Source of the DNA: an uncultured Saprospiraceae bacterium
GTDB lineage: Bacteria; Bacteroidota; Bacteroidia; Chitinophagales; Saprospiraceae
Length of the DNA: 64,000 bases
Assembly (NCBI GenBank): GCA_938015805.1
Contig: CALLXF010000006.1
Location: 30,694 to 94,693, forward strand
Direction: 5' to 3'
Below are positions 16,624 to 27,800 of the stretch, piece by piece. Both the position numbers and the translations under genes were made by a program. The notes under the pieces were generated by a model that saw nothing but the letters and a program-made list of their open reading frames with translations, ran no database searches and was not told the origin of the DNA. Numbering within the stretch: position 1 is the first letter of the stretch; the number at the start of each line of letters is the position of its first letter.

Positions 16624-18036
16624 TCAGTTGATCTCTATTTCTTGACCTAAGTCTGGTATTTTAACGTTTGAGAACCCCTTTGTGCCTAGATATTTTTTAA
16701 ATTTCTTTTGAACATCATATTCTCCATGAACCAGATACATTTCTTTGATCCCCTTTTTAATCGGATTTAGGAAATCGACTATCTCCTTCCGATCAGCATG
16801 AGCAGAGAAAGAATGCATCGTTTTTATCTGAGCCTTGATTTTTTTCCACTCTCCAAAAAGCTTAATCTCTTCTGCCCCAGATCTAATTATTCCGCCAGCT
16901 GTATTAGGAGCACAGTAGCCCACAATAAGAACAGTCGCTTTAGGATTTTCTAAATTATTAAACAAATGATGTCTTATCCTTCCTGCATTCATCATACCAG
17001 ACGAGCTGATAATAATACACGGTTTTTTAGTTTGATTTAGAGCTTTGGATTCTTCCACGCTACGAACATAATGCAAGTCATTAAACCCAAAAGGATTATC
17101 ATCGATAAGTAAATACTCATGTAATGCATCATCAAAACATTCTGGATGAGCTCCGAATACTTGAGTTGCATTTACAGAGAGTGGACTATCTACGTATACT
17201 GGAATTTTGGGCAACAGACCCTTAGTCTCTAACTTATCTAGAAGGTATACAATCTCCTGTGTACGACCTACGCTAAAAGCAGGGATCAGCAATTTACCTT
17301 GATTTTCGACGCAAGTCTCTTTAATAATTTCTAAAAATTTATCCGTCTGTTCTGGATTAGACTCATGCTCTTTATCTCCATAAGTAGACTCACAGATGAG
17401 GTAATCCGTTTTTTCCATAAGCTGCGGATCCTTTAAGATCGGACGATCAGGTCTTCCGATATCTCCAGAAAATCCGACACGGAGTGTCTTTCCGTTTTCT
17501 TTTATTTTAAGATTTACACTGGAAGATCCTAAGAGATGTCCCGCATCATTAAATCGTACAGATACTCTATCATTTATATCATGCCATTTATTATAGGAGT
17601 AGGTCTGAAAAAGCACCATTGTAGGCACTACATGCTTGCTCCCGTATATCGGTTGTCTAAACGGTTTACGTTTTTTCTTTTTACGTTTTGCTTGCTTTTT
17701 ATTAAACCACTCTGCTTCTCTCTCTTGGATTTTTGCACTATCTAATAACATAATTGCACATAAACTACGCGTAGCATGTGTAGAGTGTATACATCCATTA
17801 AAACCATCTTTTACGAGCTGAGGCACTCGACCAGTATGATCGATATGTGCATGAGATAAAATCAGACAGTCGATCTCCTTAGGATCATAATACCATTTGT
17901 TATTACTAATCCAGTCCGCTTTTCCACCACCCTGATATAAGCCACAATCTAATAATATTTTATATCCATCATCTAAGGTTATCAAATGCGAACTACCTGT
18001 TACATTCTTTGCTGCTCCACAAAATTTAATCTTCAT
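16624..18036 (-). CDS. MBL-fold / beta-CASP RNA-processing nuclease-like protein
   Basis: 470 residues. An N-terminal metallo-beta-lactamase fold carries SHAHIDHTGR (the HxHxDH metal motif, about residue 60) and the GHLLGS and SGDIGR motifs. A beta-CASP insertion (about 215-360) and the C-terminal RNA-metabolising block (MHSFSAHADR, YLVHGE) follow. This is the Ysh1/CPSF73-like bacterial class, probably a metal-dependent RNA nuclease in the cytoplasm. A Lys/Arg-rich loop (KKQAKRKKKKRKPFR, about residue 115-130) may bind nucleic acid. Confidence 0.92.
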   Translation of the reverse strand: MKIKFCGAAKNVTGSSHLITLDDGYKILLDCGLYQGGGKADWISNNKWYYDPKEIDCLILSHAHIDHTGRVPQLVKDGFNGCIHSTHATRSLCAIMLLDSAKIQEREAEWFNKKQAKRKKKKRKPFRQPIYGSKHVVPTMVLFQTYSYNKWHDINDRVSVRFNDAGHLLGSSSVNLKIKENGKTLRVGFSGDIGRPDRPILKDPQLMEKTDYLICESTYGDKEHESNPEQTDKFLEIIKETCVENQGKLLIPAFSVGRTQEIVYLLDKLETKGLLPKIPVYVDSPLSVNATQVFGAHPECFDDALHEYLLIDDNPFGFNDLHYVRSVEESKALNQTKKPCIIISSSGMMNAGRIRHHLFNNLENPKATVLIVGYCAPNTAGGIIRSGAEEIKLFGEWKKIKAQIKTMHSFSAHADRKEIVDFLNPIKKGIKEMYLVHGEYDVQKKFKKYLGTKGFSNVKIPDLGQEIEIN

Positions 18037-18097
18037 AAACTTCTACACTATTTATGGGCTAAGATAACGATTAAAAAGAGATCTAAATGATGCTTTA

Positions 18098-18105
18098 CAA
18101 ATGTA
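18098..18105 (-). promoter_or_regulatory. -7 promoter element of the beta-CASP gene
   Basis: TACATTTG on the minus strand matches TAnnTTTG, about 60 bases upstream of the start codon. It touches the terminator hairpin of the preceding gene. Confidence 0.35.
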
Positions 18106-18107
18106 AA

Positions 18108-18133
18108 TTGCCCAAGTCAAAAGACTCGGGCAA
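18108..18133 (-). terminator. Hairpin terminator after the DUF1573 gene
   Basis: TTGCCCAAGTC and GACTCGGGCAA form a stem with one internal mismatch and an AAAA loop, 39 bases after the stop on the minus strand. The following tract is only moderately T-rich. Confidence 0.6.
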
Positions 18134-18171
18134 CACCTATTTTTAAAACTAAACAATTAAGAAGTTGTATA

Positions 18172-18924
18172 TTATTCTAGAATCACTTGCTTAGCAATCC
18201 TGTTTTTACCATCCAGCTTTATTGATACCGTATATACACCTGGTTTATAATCTTGTATATCTAACTGCATTGCACCACTTTCTATTGTATCGATAACCTT
18301 AGTCATCACTCTCTTGCCCTGCATTGTAAATACATCTATCATTGCCGACTGACCTGCATATTCTTTTAAATCTAAATTTACAATCCCTCTGGACGGGTTA
18401 GGATATACCTGTACCGTGGCTGCATCTACATCAAAATCAGATCTCTTTTCTACTATTTCTTTTTCTAATACTGCTCTTTTTGCTAGCTCCTCTTTACTAA
18501 GTCTGTGGACTACACCTTTAATGGTCAGGTAGGTGTTCTTAGGTTCTGTATTTGCAGTGATGGTTACTCTTTTTGATTGGTTAGCACCTCCTTCTTTACC
18601 CTTGCCTTTAGAGTTAAATTGTACAAGTATCTCTGCAGATTCGCCTGGTAGGATAGGTTCTTTTGGCCATCTCGGTACTGTACATCCGCATGATCCTTTT
18701 GCATTAGATATGAGTAATGGCTCTACTCCGTTGTTAGTAAAAGTAAAAACGTTTTGCACGACCTCTCCTTCTTCTAATTCACCCCAGTTAAAAGTCTCAG
18801 ATTGGAACTCCATAATCGTGTTCGGTGTCTCAGGTTTTACTTTTTCTAATACGGGTTTCTGAGCAAGTGTTATGGTGGTTACAAAGAGAAAAATAAACGA
18901 TAACAAGTAATGGCTTCTATTCAT
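18172..18924 (-). CDS. DUF1573 domain protein with T9SS type A sorting domain
   Basis: 250 residues: signal peptide (to about residue 21), a DUF1573 beta-sandwich (about 35-140) with the FNWGELEEGEVVQNVFTFTN and CGCTVPRWP signatures, a linker, and a C-terminal T9SS type A sorting domain starting VQVYPNPSRG and ending VILE. It should be exported by Sec, then cross the outer membrane by type IX secretion and be attached or released. DUF1573 alone has no proven activity. Single gene. Confidence 0.9.
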   Translation of the reverse strand: MNRSHYLLSFIFLFVTTITLAQKPVLEKVKPETPNTIMEFQSETFNWGELEEGEVVQNVFTFTNNGVEPLLISNAKGSCGCTVPRWPKEPILPGESAEILVQFNSKGKGKEGGANQSKRVTITANTEPKNTYLTIKGVVHRLSKEELAKRAVLEKEIVEKRSDFDVDAATVQVYPNPSRGIVNLDLKEYAGQSAMIDVFTMQGKRVMTKVIDTIESGAMQLDIQDYKPGVYTVSIKLDGKNRIAKQVILE

Positions 18925-19228
18925 TTTCTAAGTTTTTATGGTTTTATAAACTGTGTTCTAATTTTCCTTTGACTTACGTCGAATGGATCAGAGATCCTAT
19001 AAAGAAGTATATCTAATTATAACGTAGAAAGCCAAAATTAATTTCACTATCATAAAGATGAAATTGAATAGCAAAGAGGTGGGTAATGATATAAATAAAA
19101 ATTATTGAAAGTGAGATGCTCTTTGAAATTAGTAGTTGGATAGCATTTTTAAATCAGAAGAAGGTTACTCAAAATTCTTAATCTACTAATGGTAAGAAAC
19201 AATATCACTGGAGCTATATCAACTACTA
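18925..19228. other. 304-base intergenic region
   Basis: AT-rich spacer between the DUF1573 gene and the end of the OmpA-like gene, both leftward. I see no open frame with coding character, no RNA gene and no strong hairpin. Confidence 0.5.
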
Positions 19229-20908
19229 CTAGTTTTCTAAAATCTTCACTTCTGTACGACGATTAAACTGGTGATCTAGATCAGTACAAGTCACTCCGTT
19301 ATAGCAGTGATTACGGATCTGAGTTTCTCCTAGTCCCTGAGTCATGATGCGATCACTGGAGATTCCTTTTACCATAAGATATGATTTCGCAGATTTTGCT
19401 CTTTGTTTAGATAGTTTTAGATTGTAATTATCTTCTCCTCTACTATCGGTATGAGCGATCAGTTCTACCTTAAGACTTGGCATAGTAAGCATCGTATTAT
19501 ATAAAGCATCTAACTCCTCTGCTGCACCGCTTTGGATAACCGCACTATTATACTCATAAAAAATATTATCAAAAACGATTTTTGACCCCTTGGTAGTAGG
19601 TATGATTATCGACGGCTCTACTTTAGTCTGCTCTTTTATGGTTTGTGGTCTAGTAGAAACCACCGGTTTAGATTTCTTTAGAGGCTCTAAGCCTATAGTC
19701 CACTCCTGATCGTTCTCTAGAGGATCATAAAAAAACCTGCTTTCTTTATATTCTGGATCATCCACTACTAATACATACTTAGTATCTGTCTGCACAAAAA
19801 ACCGTTGAGCACCTTTCTGATCTGTTTTAATACTAAAAGCAGTCGCATTTACATCTCTACAATTTTGGAGTATTACCTCCTGATTATACTCGGCAAGGTC
19901 ATAGTCCTCTAGGTCTATGGGTATGAGTTTTAGTTCTTTTCCCACCAGGGCTTGTTGGGTAAAATTATCGATAAGCGTTACAGAAAAGGTTAAATTTTCA
20001 GGAACAGATATTTTATTTATCGACTGATTAAATTTCATTTCATAAATATCATCCTTACCCTTTCCCGGACGTGAAGAAGAAAACAATAAATGCTGTCCTT
20101 CTTTGTCTATGGATAATCCAAAGTCGTCAAAATCTGAATTTATAGGTGTGTCAAGCTTTTTAAGATTTACAAACAACTCTCCTCTAAGCTCGGCCTCATA
20201 GATATCTAGATCATCCGATGCTTTTCTACCATCCGTCGCAAAGTATAAAAACTGATCATTATGGAAATATGGAAACCAGTCATTTTTATCTGTATTTATC
20301 TCTGGACCTAAATTCTCAGGGCGAGTCCATGAGTCACCAGATTTATACATTACATACAGATCCATTTTACCATATCCTCCTGGCATATCTGAGGCAAAAA
20401 TCATGACTTTACCATCTTGGCTTACTGCAGGGTGACAAAAATTATGATCACCCGCGGGGAAATCTAATCGCTCTGGAATGGACCATAAACCATCTACATA
20501 TTTACTAGTAAATATTTTTAGTTTTAGCGAATTATCCTGACTGTACTTTCTTTTGTTATTGGACATATTAGATTTAGTCAGGAACATGGTATTCGCTGCA
20601 AAGCAAAAAGGGCCTTCTATATAGTCGGAATTTATAGTCTCAGAAAACAAGATAGGATCACCTCCTTCCTCTATATATAAAACATCAAATTTTTGTTCCC
20701 CACGAGTAGGGTTATCTTTTTTACTACTTTTCTCAAACATCACATACGCAATACCGTCATTATATCTTACAGGAGAAAACTCATAATTTTTACTATTAAA
20801 TGGTAATCGGGAGATTCCATTATTAGCAAGTAGCGCATCCGTGATCTGACTATAAGAAACAAATGACGATCCTAGTAAAAATATAAATATGTAGTAAAAC
20901 TTATACAT
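19229..20908 (-). CDS. OmpA-family protein with PD40 propeller repeats
   Basis: 559 residues: signal peptide, then PD40/TolB-like repeats (HPAVSQDGKVMIFASDMPGG, FPYFHNDQFLYFATDGR, LSIDKEGQHLLFSSSRPG), a carboxypeptidase-regulatory-like middle, and a C-terminal OmpA domain (about 445-559) with HTDSRGEDNYNLKLSKQRA that binds peptidoglycan. This is the PorE-like or gliding-associated architecture that anchors T9SS or surface adhesin modules to the wall. It is the last gene of a three-gene operon and its ATG overlaps the PorP stop by one base (TAATG). Confidence 0.9.
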   Translation of the reverse strand: MYKFYYIFIFLLGSSFVSYSQITDALLANNGISRLPFNSKNYEFSPVRYNDGIAYVMFEKSSKKDNPTRGEQKFDVLYIEEGGDPILFSETINSDYIEGPFCFAANTMFLTKSNMSNNKRKYSQDNSLKLKIFTSKYVDGLWSIPERLDFPAGDHNFCHPAVSQDGKVMIFASDMPGGYGKMDLYVMYKSGDSWTRPENLGPEINTDKNDWFPYFHNDQFLYFATDGRKASDDLDIYEAELRGELFVNLKKLDTPINSDFDDFGLSIDKEGQHLLFSSSRPGKGKDDIYEMKFNQSINKISVPENLTFSVTLIDNFTQQALVGKELKLIPIDLEDYDLAEYNQEVILQNCRDVNATAFSIKTDQKGAQRFFVQTDTKYVLVVDDPEYKESRFFYDPLENDQEWTIGLEPLKKSKPVVSTRPQTIKEQTKVEPSIIIPTTKGSKIVFDNIFYEYNSAVIQSGAAEELDALYNTMLTMPSLKVELIAHTDSRGEDNYNLKLSKQRAKSAKSYLMVKGISSDRIMTQGLGETQIRNHCYNGVTCTDLDHQFNRRTEVKILEN

Positions 20909-21858
20909 TAAAAATATCTCGGGTTTATAATTTCTTCTTTATTTATTCGGGTCGTAAACATATAGTTAGCCATTACTTCTATACTTCCATTAGAATAGTC
21001 TCTTATATCAGATAACGTATAATCATATGCAAAACCAAACATAAGCTGAGGACTAAACTGATAGGCTAAGATGAGATCTATAGATTCTAATAAACTCCCC
21101 TCATTTCCCCCACTTCTAAAAGTCACGGCTCCAGTATATTTTTCATCATAAGTTACACCCAGATTTAAATCCACGTCATAAGGTGTTGCGATGGCGTATT
21201 TATAAAACACCTGCGGTCTAAAGGTCCACTTAGGGCTCAGAACAAAAGCTCCTCCTGTCATAATAAAGGCATGCCTCACCTCTTCAGAAAATCCTACTTG
21301 ATCATCAAAACTCAAATTTGCCTCTCCTAGTCTCGGTATCGCCGCACCCACATAAAACAGATTAGAGCTATAGTAAACCCCAAAACCAAAATTAAAAATA
21401 CTCTTAGAAAAATTATCAAAAGATATAGTCGGATCTAAGTCTATACTCTGGGTAGATACAAGACGAGGATCAGTAAAATCTAAATCATAACGTCTGATGG
21501 AACCCTGTAGCCCTAAGCTTAATGTGCCAGAACCCAGTTTTATACGATAAGAATAGAGACCCTCTAGTGTAAGTCGCTCATTAAATCCGATTGAATGATT
21601 GATCACATTAAAACCAAGACCTAGTCTATCATTCCACATCGGCATGGCAAAACTAATCACTTGTGTTTTAGGAGCTCCACTAAATCCATTCCACTGATCT
21701 CTATAAATTACACTTGCGCTAGCCACCTCCTCATTACCTACATAAGCTGGGTTAAAGAGCTGCTTATTAAACATAAACTGCGTGTACAATTGCTCTTGCT
21801 GTCCCGAGAGCGAGAGAGCATAAAAATATATTCCTATGAATAATACTATTTTTCTCAT
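20908..21858 (-). CDS. PorP/SprF family protein paired with type B cargo
   Basis: 316 residues: signal peptide (ending SLSGQ), the QEQLYTQFMFNKQLFNPAYVGNEE signature, and a beta-barrel pattern. In the known SprB-SprF pair of Flavobacterium, an SprF-type protein is needed to secrete or attach a type B adhesin encoded next to it. Here the gene directly follows a giant type B protein (ATGA overlap of four bases) and precedes the OmpA gene, so it is most likely the dedicated attachment partner of that protein. Confidence 0.92.
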   Translation of the reverse strand: MRKIVLFIGIYFYALSLSGQQEQLYTQFMFNKQLFNPAYVGNEEVASASVIYRDQWNGFSGAPKTQVISFAMPMWNDRLGLGFNVINHSIGFNERLTLEGLYSYRIKLGSGTLSLGLQGSIRRYDLDFTDPRLVSTQSIDLDPTISFDNFSKSIFNFGFGVYYSSNLFYVGAAIPRLGEANLSFDDQVGFSEEVRHAFIMTGGAFVLSPKWTFRPQVFYKYAIATPYDVDLNLGVTYDEKYTGAVTFRSGGNEGSLLESIDLILAYQFSPQLMFGFAYDYTLSDIRDYSNGSIEVMANYMFTTRINKEEIINPRYF

Positions 21859-24800
21859 CGCTCTAAATGTATAAATCCATTAATCGGTTCCGAGCCATCT
21901 CCTTTATCTACAATTACAAAATAAGTACCTACGGGTAAATTACTGCCCTTGTATATTCCGTTCCAACTATTATCATACGGACTTGCGTAATACACCTCAT
22001 CTCCCCATTGGTTAAAAATCCTAACGTCGTTATTTAAAAAATCACCTCCAGAAAAACATGGGATAATATAAAAGTCATTTATTCCATCCTGATTAGGCGT
22101 AAAAATAGTAGGCAATATACATTCCTCCGTCTGTTCTATATTTATAATCAGCTCTGCGACATCACATATCTCCGGACAGTCATCATAACAAATCTCATAT
22201 ACAATTCTTTGCTCACCCGCACTATTCGGATCTGGATTATAAGTTAAAAAACCATTTACTAAATCATAAGACCCTTGCTCTGGATCTTCTATTATTTCTA
22301 CATTTATAGACCCATCATAAAGATCATTATCTAAAAGATTTATAGCTTCAGCCATATCGATACTTACGTTGATAGAATCGTTAAGAGCATCTATATCTAT
22401 GTAATTAGTAATCCGTATCGTATCTGTCGTGTAGTCTAGACAAGATCCACTAGAATAAGAAAGTACAATGATGGTTTGGCCACTTTGTATATTCTCTATC
22501 ATTGCTATTTGCTGGTCAGCATCTGTAATAATCACATCATCTGTCAAACTCATCCAGCTAGGTTCTACGTCTGGCATCCCAAAAACACTGGTCAATGCTA
22601 ACTGACTCTCATCACAGAGTATATAATTATTTTGCGTGGCTTCTGCCAATATGTTTCCTAACCCATCTACAGATATCATACTTACCTCGGATGGTATAGA
22701 AGAACATCCCTCTAATGAGGTAATAATAAAAACCTCGTTAGCCTCTCCCGAATTTAACTGCATAGGATCGAGCACAATACATGGATCACTAGAATCTATA
22801 ATTAGCGAGTTATTAATATAAAAAGTATATAATGCCCCTTCTACCATGGTCTCTGTAGTCACACATACTTCAATACCTGCACCTTCTTCGCAGATAGAAT
22901 ATTGGTTTTGATCTAATGCGGGTTGTACCGGACTTTCTAATAAAACAATCTCTAGAGATGCTTCCTCCAGTACACACCCATTAGCCGTAACGGTAAGAGT
23001 ATACATCCCTTGGTCAGATAATTGTGACGCAGGAATTATAGGATTTTGTTCATTAGAATTAAAATTGGGACCAGCCCAAGCATAACTTGCATTAGCAATA
23101 AAATCAGCAGTAAATTTTATACTATCTCCTAAACAGATCGGGCTGTTAGACGTAATATTAGGTGGAGTGGGAACCTCAGATACTATTATTGTAAACACTT
23201 CTGATAAAACAGACTCACATCCGTTTATAGTGATACTGACTGTGTAATTTCCATTTAAATTTCCTGCTGATTCATCTAATACTAATTGTGGTCCAGCTGT
23301 TTCTATATTTCCTACTGGTGTATTCCAGCTGTATATTGCACCTGAGACTTCGCCAACATTTAATATGACATCCTGATTATCACAGTAAACAGATTGGCCT
23401 TCGATTATGGGTTGCATAGGAGTATCAGTGATACTTACAGTAGTTACTACAGGATCAGAAACACACTGTCCATTCCTGACAATTAGTGTATATACTCCAT
23501 TATGTATCGAACTTGCATTATCGATAATTGGACTGGCTTCATCCGGATCAAAATTTCCAGGCCCAGTCCACTCATAATCATAATTACCAGCGGGAACGAT
23601 CGTAGGGAAAAACTGTATCGGCTCTGTTCCATCCATACAATCTTGCGAACTATTACTCAGTGCGGTGATTACAGGTAACTCGTCTATGCTTACAAAAGTG
23701 GTTTCTTCTATCTCACATCCTGAGTTAGTCATCACGCTTACGGTATAGTTTCCTTCTATAGCTAAGACTGTTGGATTTTGACCGGGAATGAGATCTCCAT
23801 TAGGAGCTTGCCATAGATATTCTGCTCCAGGAATAAATGCCACACTTAAAGAAATAGAATCCCCCTGACACACAGGACCAGAGTTAGTTGCACCGATCTG
23901 AAATTCCTCTTCGATAAAAACATTTTGCACTTCTGATGTATCGGAAAAACATATACCTTCTTTTACAACCACCGTCCATTCTCCAGATAAATTAGATTGC
24001 ACCGGCGATATAAAAAGATTATTTGTCATTTCAGTAATGTAAAAATTACCATCTAGATACCATACATATTGATCGGCATCTGTTATATTATTTACGGATA
24101 AAGCCAGCGAAGTACCTTCGCAATAAATCTCCTCTCCTGTAATGACGGGTGTCTCCGGTTGGTCAAAAACGACCACTTGAGAAACAGCAGTGTTAGATAA
24201 ACAGACTCCGTTATCTATGACTAGATTATACTGCCCTTGATTAACTATGGAAACACCTGATATCGATGGAGGGAACTGTCCTGTCTCATCATAATCATCA
24301 GGTCCTGTCCACGTATACGTATAACTGGGATCAAAAACATCAGTACCCAGACTCAGCACATCTCCCTCACAAATAGTAACAAAAGGATTAACAACAGTAG
24401 CGATCGGAGCCTCTACAATATTTATAGTAATAAATGTAGATGGTGAGGTAGAACAATCTGTACTCTCTACTTCCACATAATAAAAATGTTCACCACTAGA
24501 GGGTGATATAACTAGGCTAGCACTAGAGGTAGTCTCTAATAAGACTCCATTAGGAGCTATTCCCTCATACCATAAATAATCCACTGCACCAGTATAGACT
24601 GTAGCGTTTAATACAATGCTCTCACCCGTACATGCCTCTATATCAGAAGTTGTAATCACTGGTGTAGTTAACTGTTGTACAAATACTTCTAACGTACCCG
24701 TACTAGTACATCCATTAAATCCGGTGACCTCTAATATGTATGTTCCATTATCATCAGCTGTAGGATTAGGAACAATCGGGTTTTCTTGATTAGAAAAGAA

Positions 24801-27800
24801 ATTACCCATCGGATCAGTCCAAGAAAAAGTATATGCATTTGCTACAGAAGCATCTGGAACATTTGCAAATAATTGCAAGGTATCTCCCTGACATATTCCT
24901 ACTGTAAAACTGGGTTCTAGTATTGCTGTTTCTATTCTCACCTGCGACATACAGGTAGCTGTATTACCCTGAAGATCATAAGCAGTAACAGTTACATCTG
25001 CTACCGTTCCTATCTGCGTACAATCAAAGGTATCTATAGATAACTCGAAGGAATCAATCGCACAATTATCTGCTGCATCCATAACGATTTCTGCTGGATC
25101 CAAAATATATTCTTGTAATCCATCTGGATGAATAAATATTACCAGATCTGTACAACTGACTGTTGGCGGTTCCGTATCATTAAGTAATATATCGTAAGCA
25201 CAAGTACCTGTATTTCCAGCTGCATCCGTAGCGATGTAAGTTATCGTATTTACGCCACTATTTAGTAATACCATCGCGATGGTATCATTAGTCACTAATT
25301 CTGTACTGGCTATAGTAGTCGCTCCTGACACCTCATAAAAAACGCAAGCATCAGTTAGAGATATAATCGCAGTAATCGAACTGATATTATCATTGGAGCT
25401 TCCATTATCTACAGGACCGCAGTTATTTATTCCTCCTCCAGAAATCTGATCATTATTAGGAGCGACGGCAGTAATCTGTATCTGTCCATCAGAAGCCCAG
25501 TCATTATAAATATCTACATCTATCTTAAACTGTGTAACTGAGGAGCCACATGACGCGGAAGGATCTAAATCTGTAAATCCTAAAGCTATTCCATTTTCTC
25601 CAAAGATCTCATACCTCTCTCCTATTTCATCTATATCTCCTGTTACCTCAATATTTAGTAATACCGGAGCAGTAGAGTAAACAATACTATCGACTTCCTC
25701 AAAACTAAAAAATACGTTACTCGCCAGAAAAGTATCCAAGGCCATAGAGTACCCAAATTCTATAAAAGCATCATTCGGATTTTCTGGTACAGTAAGCATT
25801 GACTTTTGTGGCAAAGCACAATTTTCGACTATAGTCACCTGATCACTCAATTGTACTTCTAAACTACAACTATCAGGTAACAAGTCTATTGTAATATCAC
25901 CTGGACAGGTCAACACTGGACCTTGATTATCGATAATCGCTACTTGCTGTACACATGAAGTCATATTTCCCGTACAATCAAAAAATAGATATTCGACCTC
26001 ATGGATTCCAGTATCTAAAATCGTATCTATAGGGAAAGATAACGGTGTCACATATACGGTGTCTCCTTGATCTATACTATAAGCGGGAATAATTGCAGTA
26101 TTAACATCAATATCAAAAAGTATTTCTGAAGTAACTGATGATCCATTACATACATCATTTATCGCAAAAACTCCAGATGCATTAGGTATATTAGGAACTA
26201 AAGAAAAATTTATTATTCCATCTAACGCCCATGTGTTTATCTGAGCTGGGGTAATCGTATTAATGGTCATCGTAACATCACCGCACTGGTTAGGGGTATT
26301 ATTAGTAGAGTCTATGATGATTCCATCTTCGTCTTTTAGATAAAAGAACTCTGTGGCGTCATCCATATCCACATTACTAAAAGAAAACTGCAATGTTACA
26401 TTTCCATTTGCAGGAGTAGATAATAAATTAAAGGCTCCAAAAGAAACAATCAGAGAATCCACAGGAATATTATCACTACCTGGAATTGTAGAACTGATAC
26501 TCTGAGAAACAGATTGCTGGATTGGAGAATCTATATCTCCACAATTATCAGTTACTTCTAAATATTCCAAAGTATGCAGAGCAGAACAGTTATTATCTGT
26601 AATCAGTATTTCTATATCATCTGGACATAAGATTATTTTCGGTGCGATGGTATCGATCACCCCAAATGTAGCAGAGCTCAAAATCGCATTTCCACAATCA
26701 TCATAAAAAACAAAATCTGCAGTAACACTACTTGTAAAATTATTACTGGAAGGACAGCCTTCTGGGAATAAAGAATTTACAGGATCACCAGGATAAGATG
26801 TGGGATCAGCGATATCATATGATCCAGGTAATGCAACAAAACTGTTTAGACTAGTACATGATTCCGTTACCTGAGAATAACCTCTGGTATCTAGCCAGTG
26901 ATTTAATTCGGAAATAACATTCCCAAAATCGCTACAGTCTACATTTACATCTTGTGGAGCTACCATAATCTCAGGATCAGATGTATCACTTACTAATAAG
27001 TGCTGCACCTTAGTCGTTACATTTCCACAAATATCTACTGCAGTCCACTCTCTGAGAATCTCATAATCACATGTTCCTAAGATGAGACTATCCTCAAAAT
27101 CTAAAGATATAGGAGAACAGTTATCTGTTAGCTCGGTAGGAGCAAAGTTAAATTCTGTACTATCCACCTGAGTACAGTCTAGAATCAATGTGTCGATGAT
27201 ATTAAACTGTGGACCTTCGTTATCTTCTACTACTAAAAGCTGGATCGTCTCGATGCTATTTCCACATGGATCGCTTACAGACCACGTTCTTATTATTTCA
27301 TAATTATAAAAATCACAAGATCCAGGATTACTAGACTGTGTACTCTGATCAGAAGTCGTAGCGATAATATCTCCTGCACATGCATCTACCCCAAAAATAG
27401 TGGCTAACGGTGGAGCTACGTCATCACAAGAAATCACCTGGTTAGTGATCGGCACGGACCACACTGGCGGTTCGTTATCATCGATCATAAACTGAGCGGA
27501 CTCTATCTTTTGGTTTCCACACTCATCTCGTACCCAAAAAGATACATTGATAAAAGTGTAACATAAATTATTATTTAGCGGAATATTTACTGGTTCGTTA
27601 TAATCTCCGGTTATCGTATTCCCAAAGTTATCAGTAGCAATGTATCTAAAAAATTCTAAAGAGTCCGGATCACTACAAGCATCTGAGACTACCGAGCCCG
27701 CTTTATTTTCTACCCAGCTATTTAAGGAATCCTGAGTCATCTCATTACATTCCATAGAAACAGACATCGGAGAAACGATAAATACTGGAGCTGTTGCATC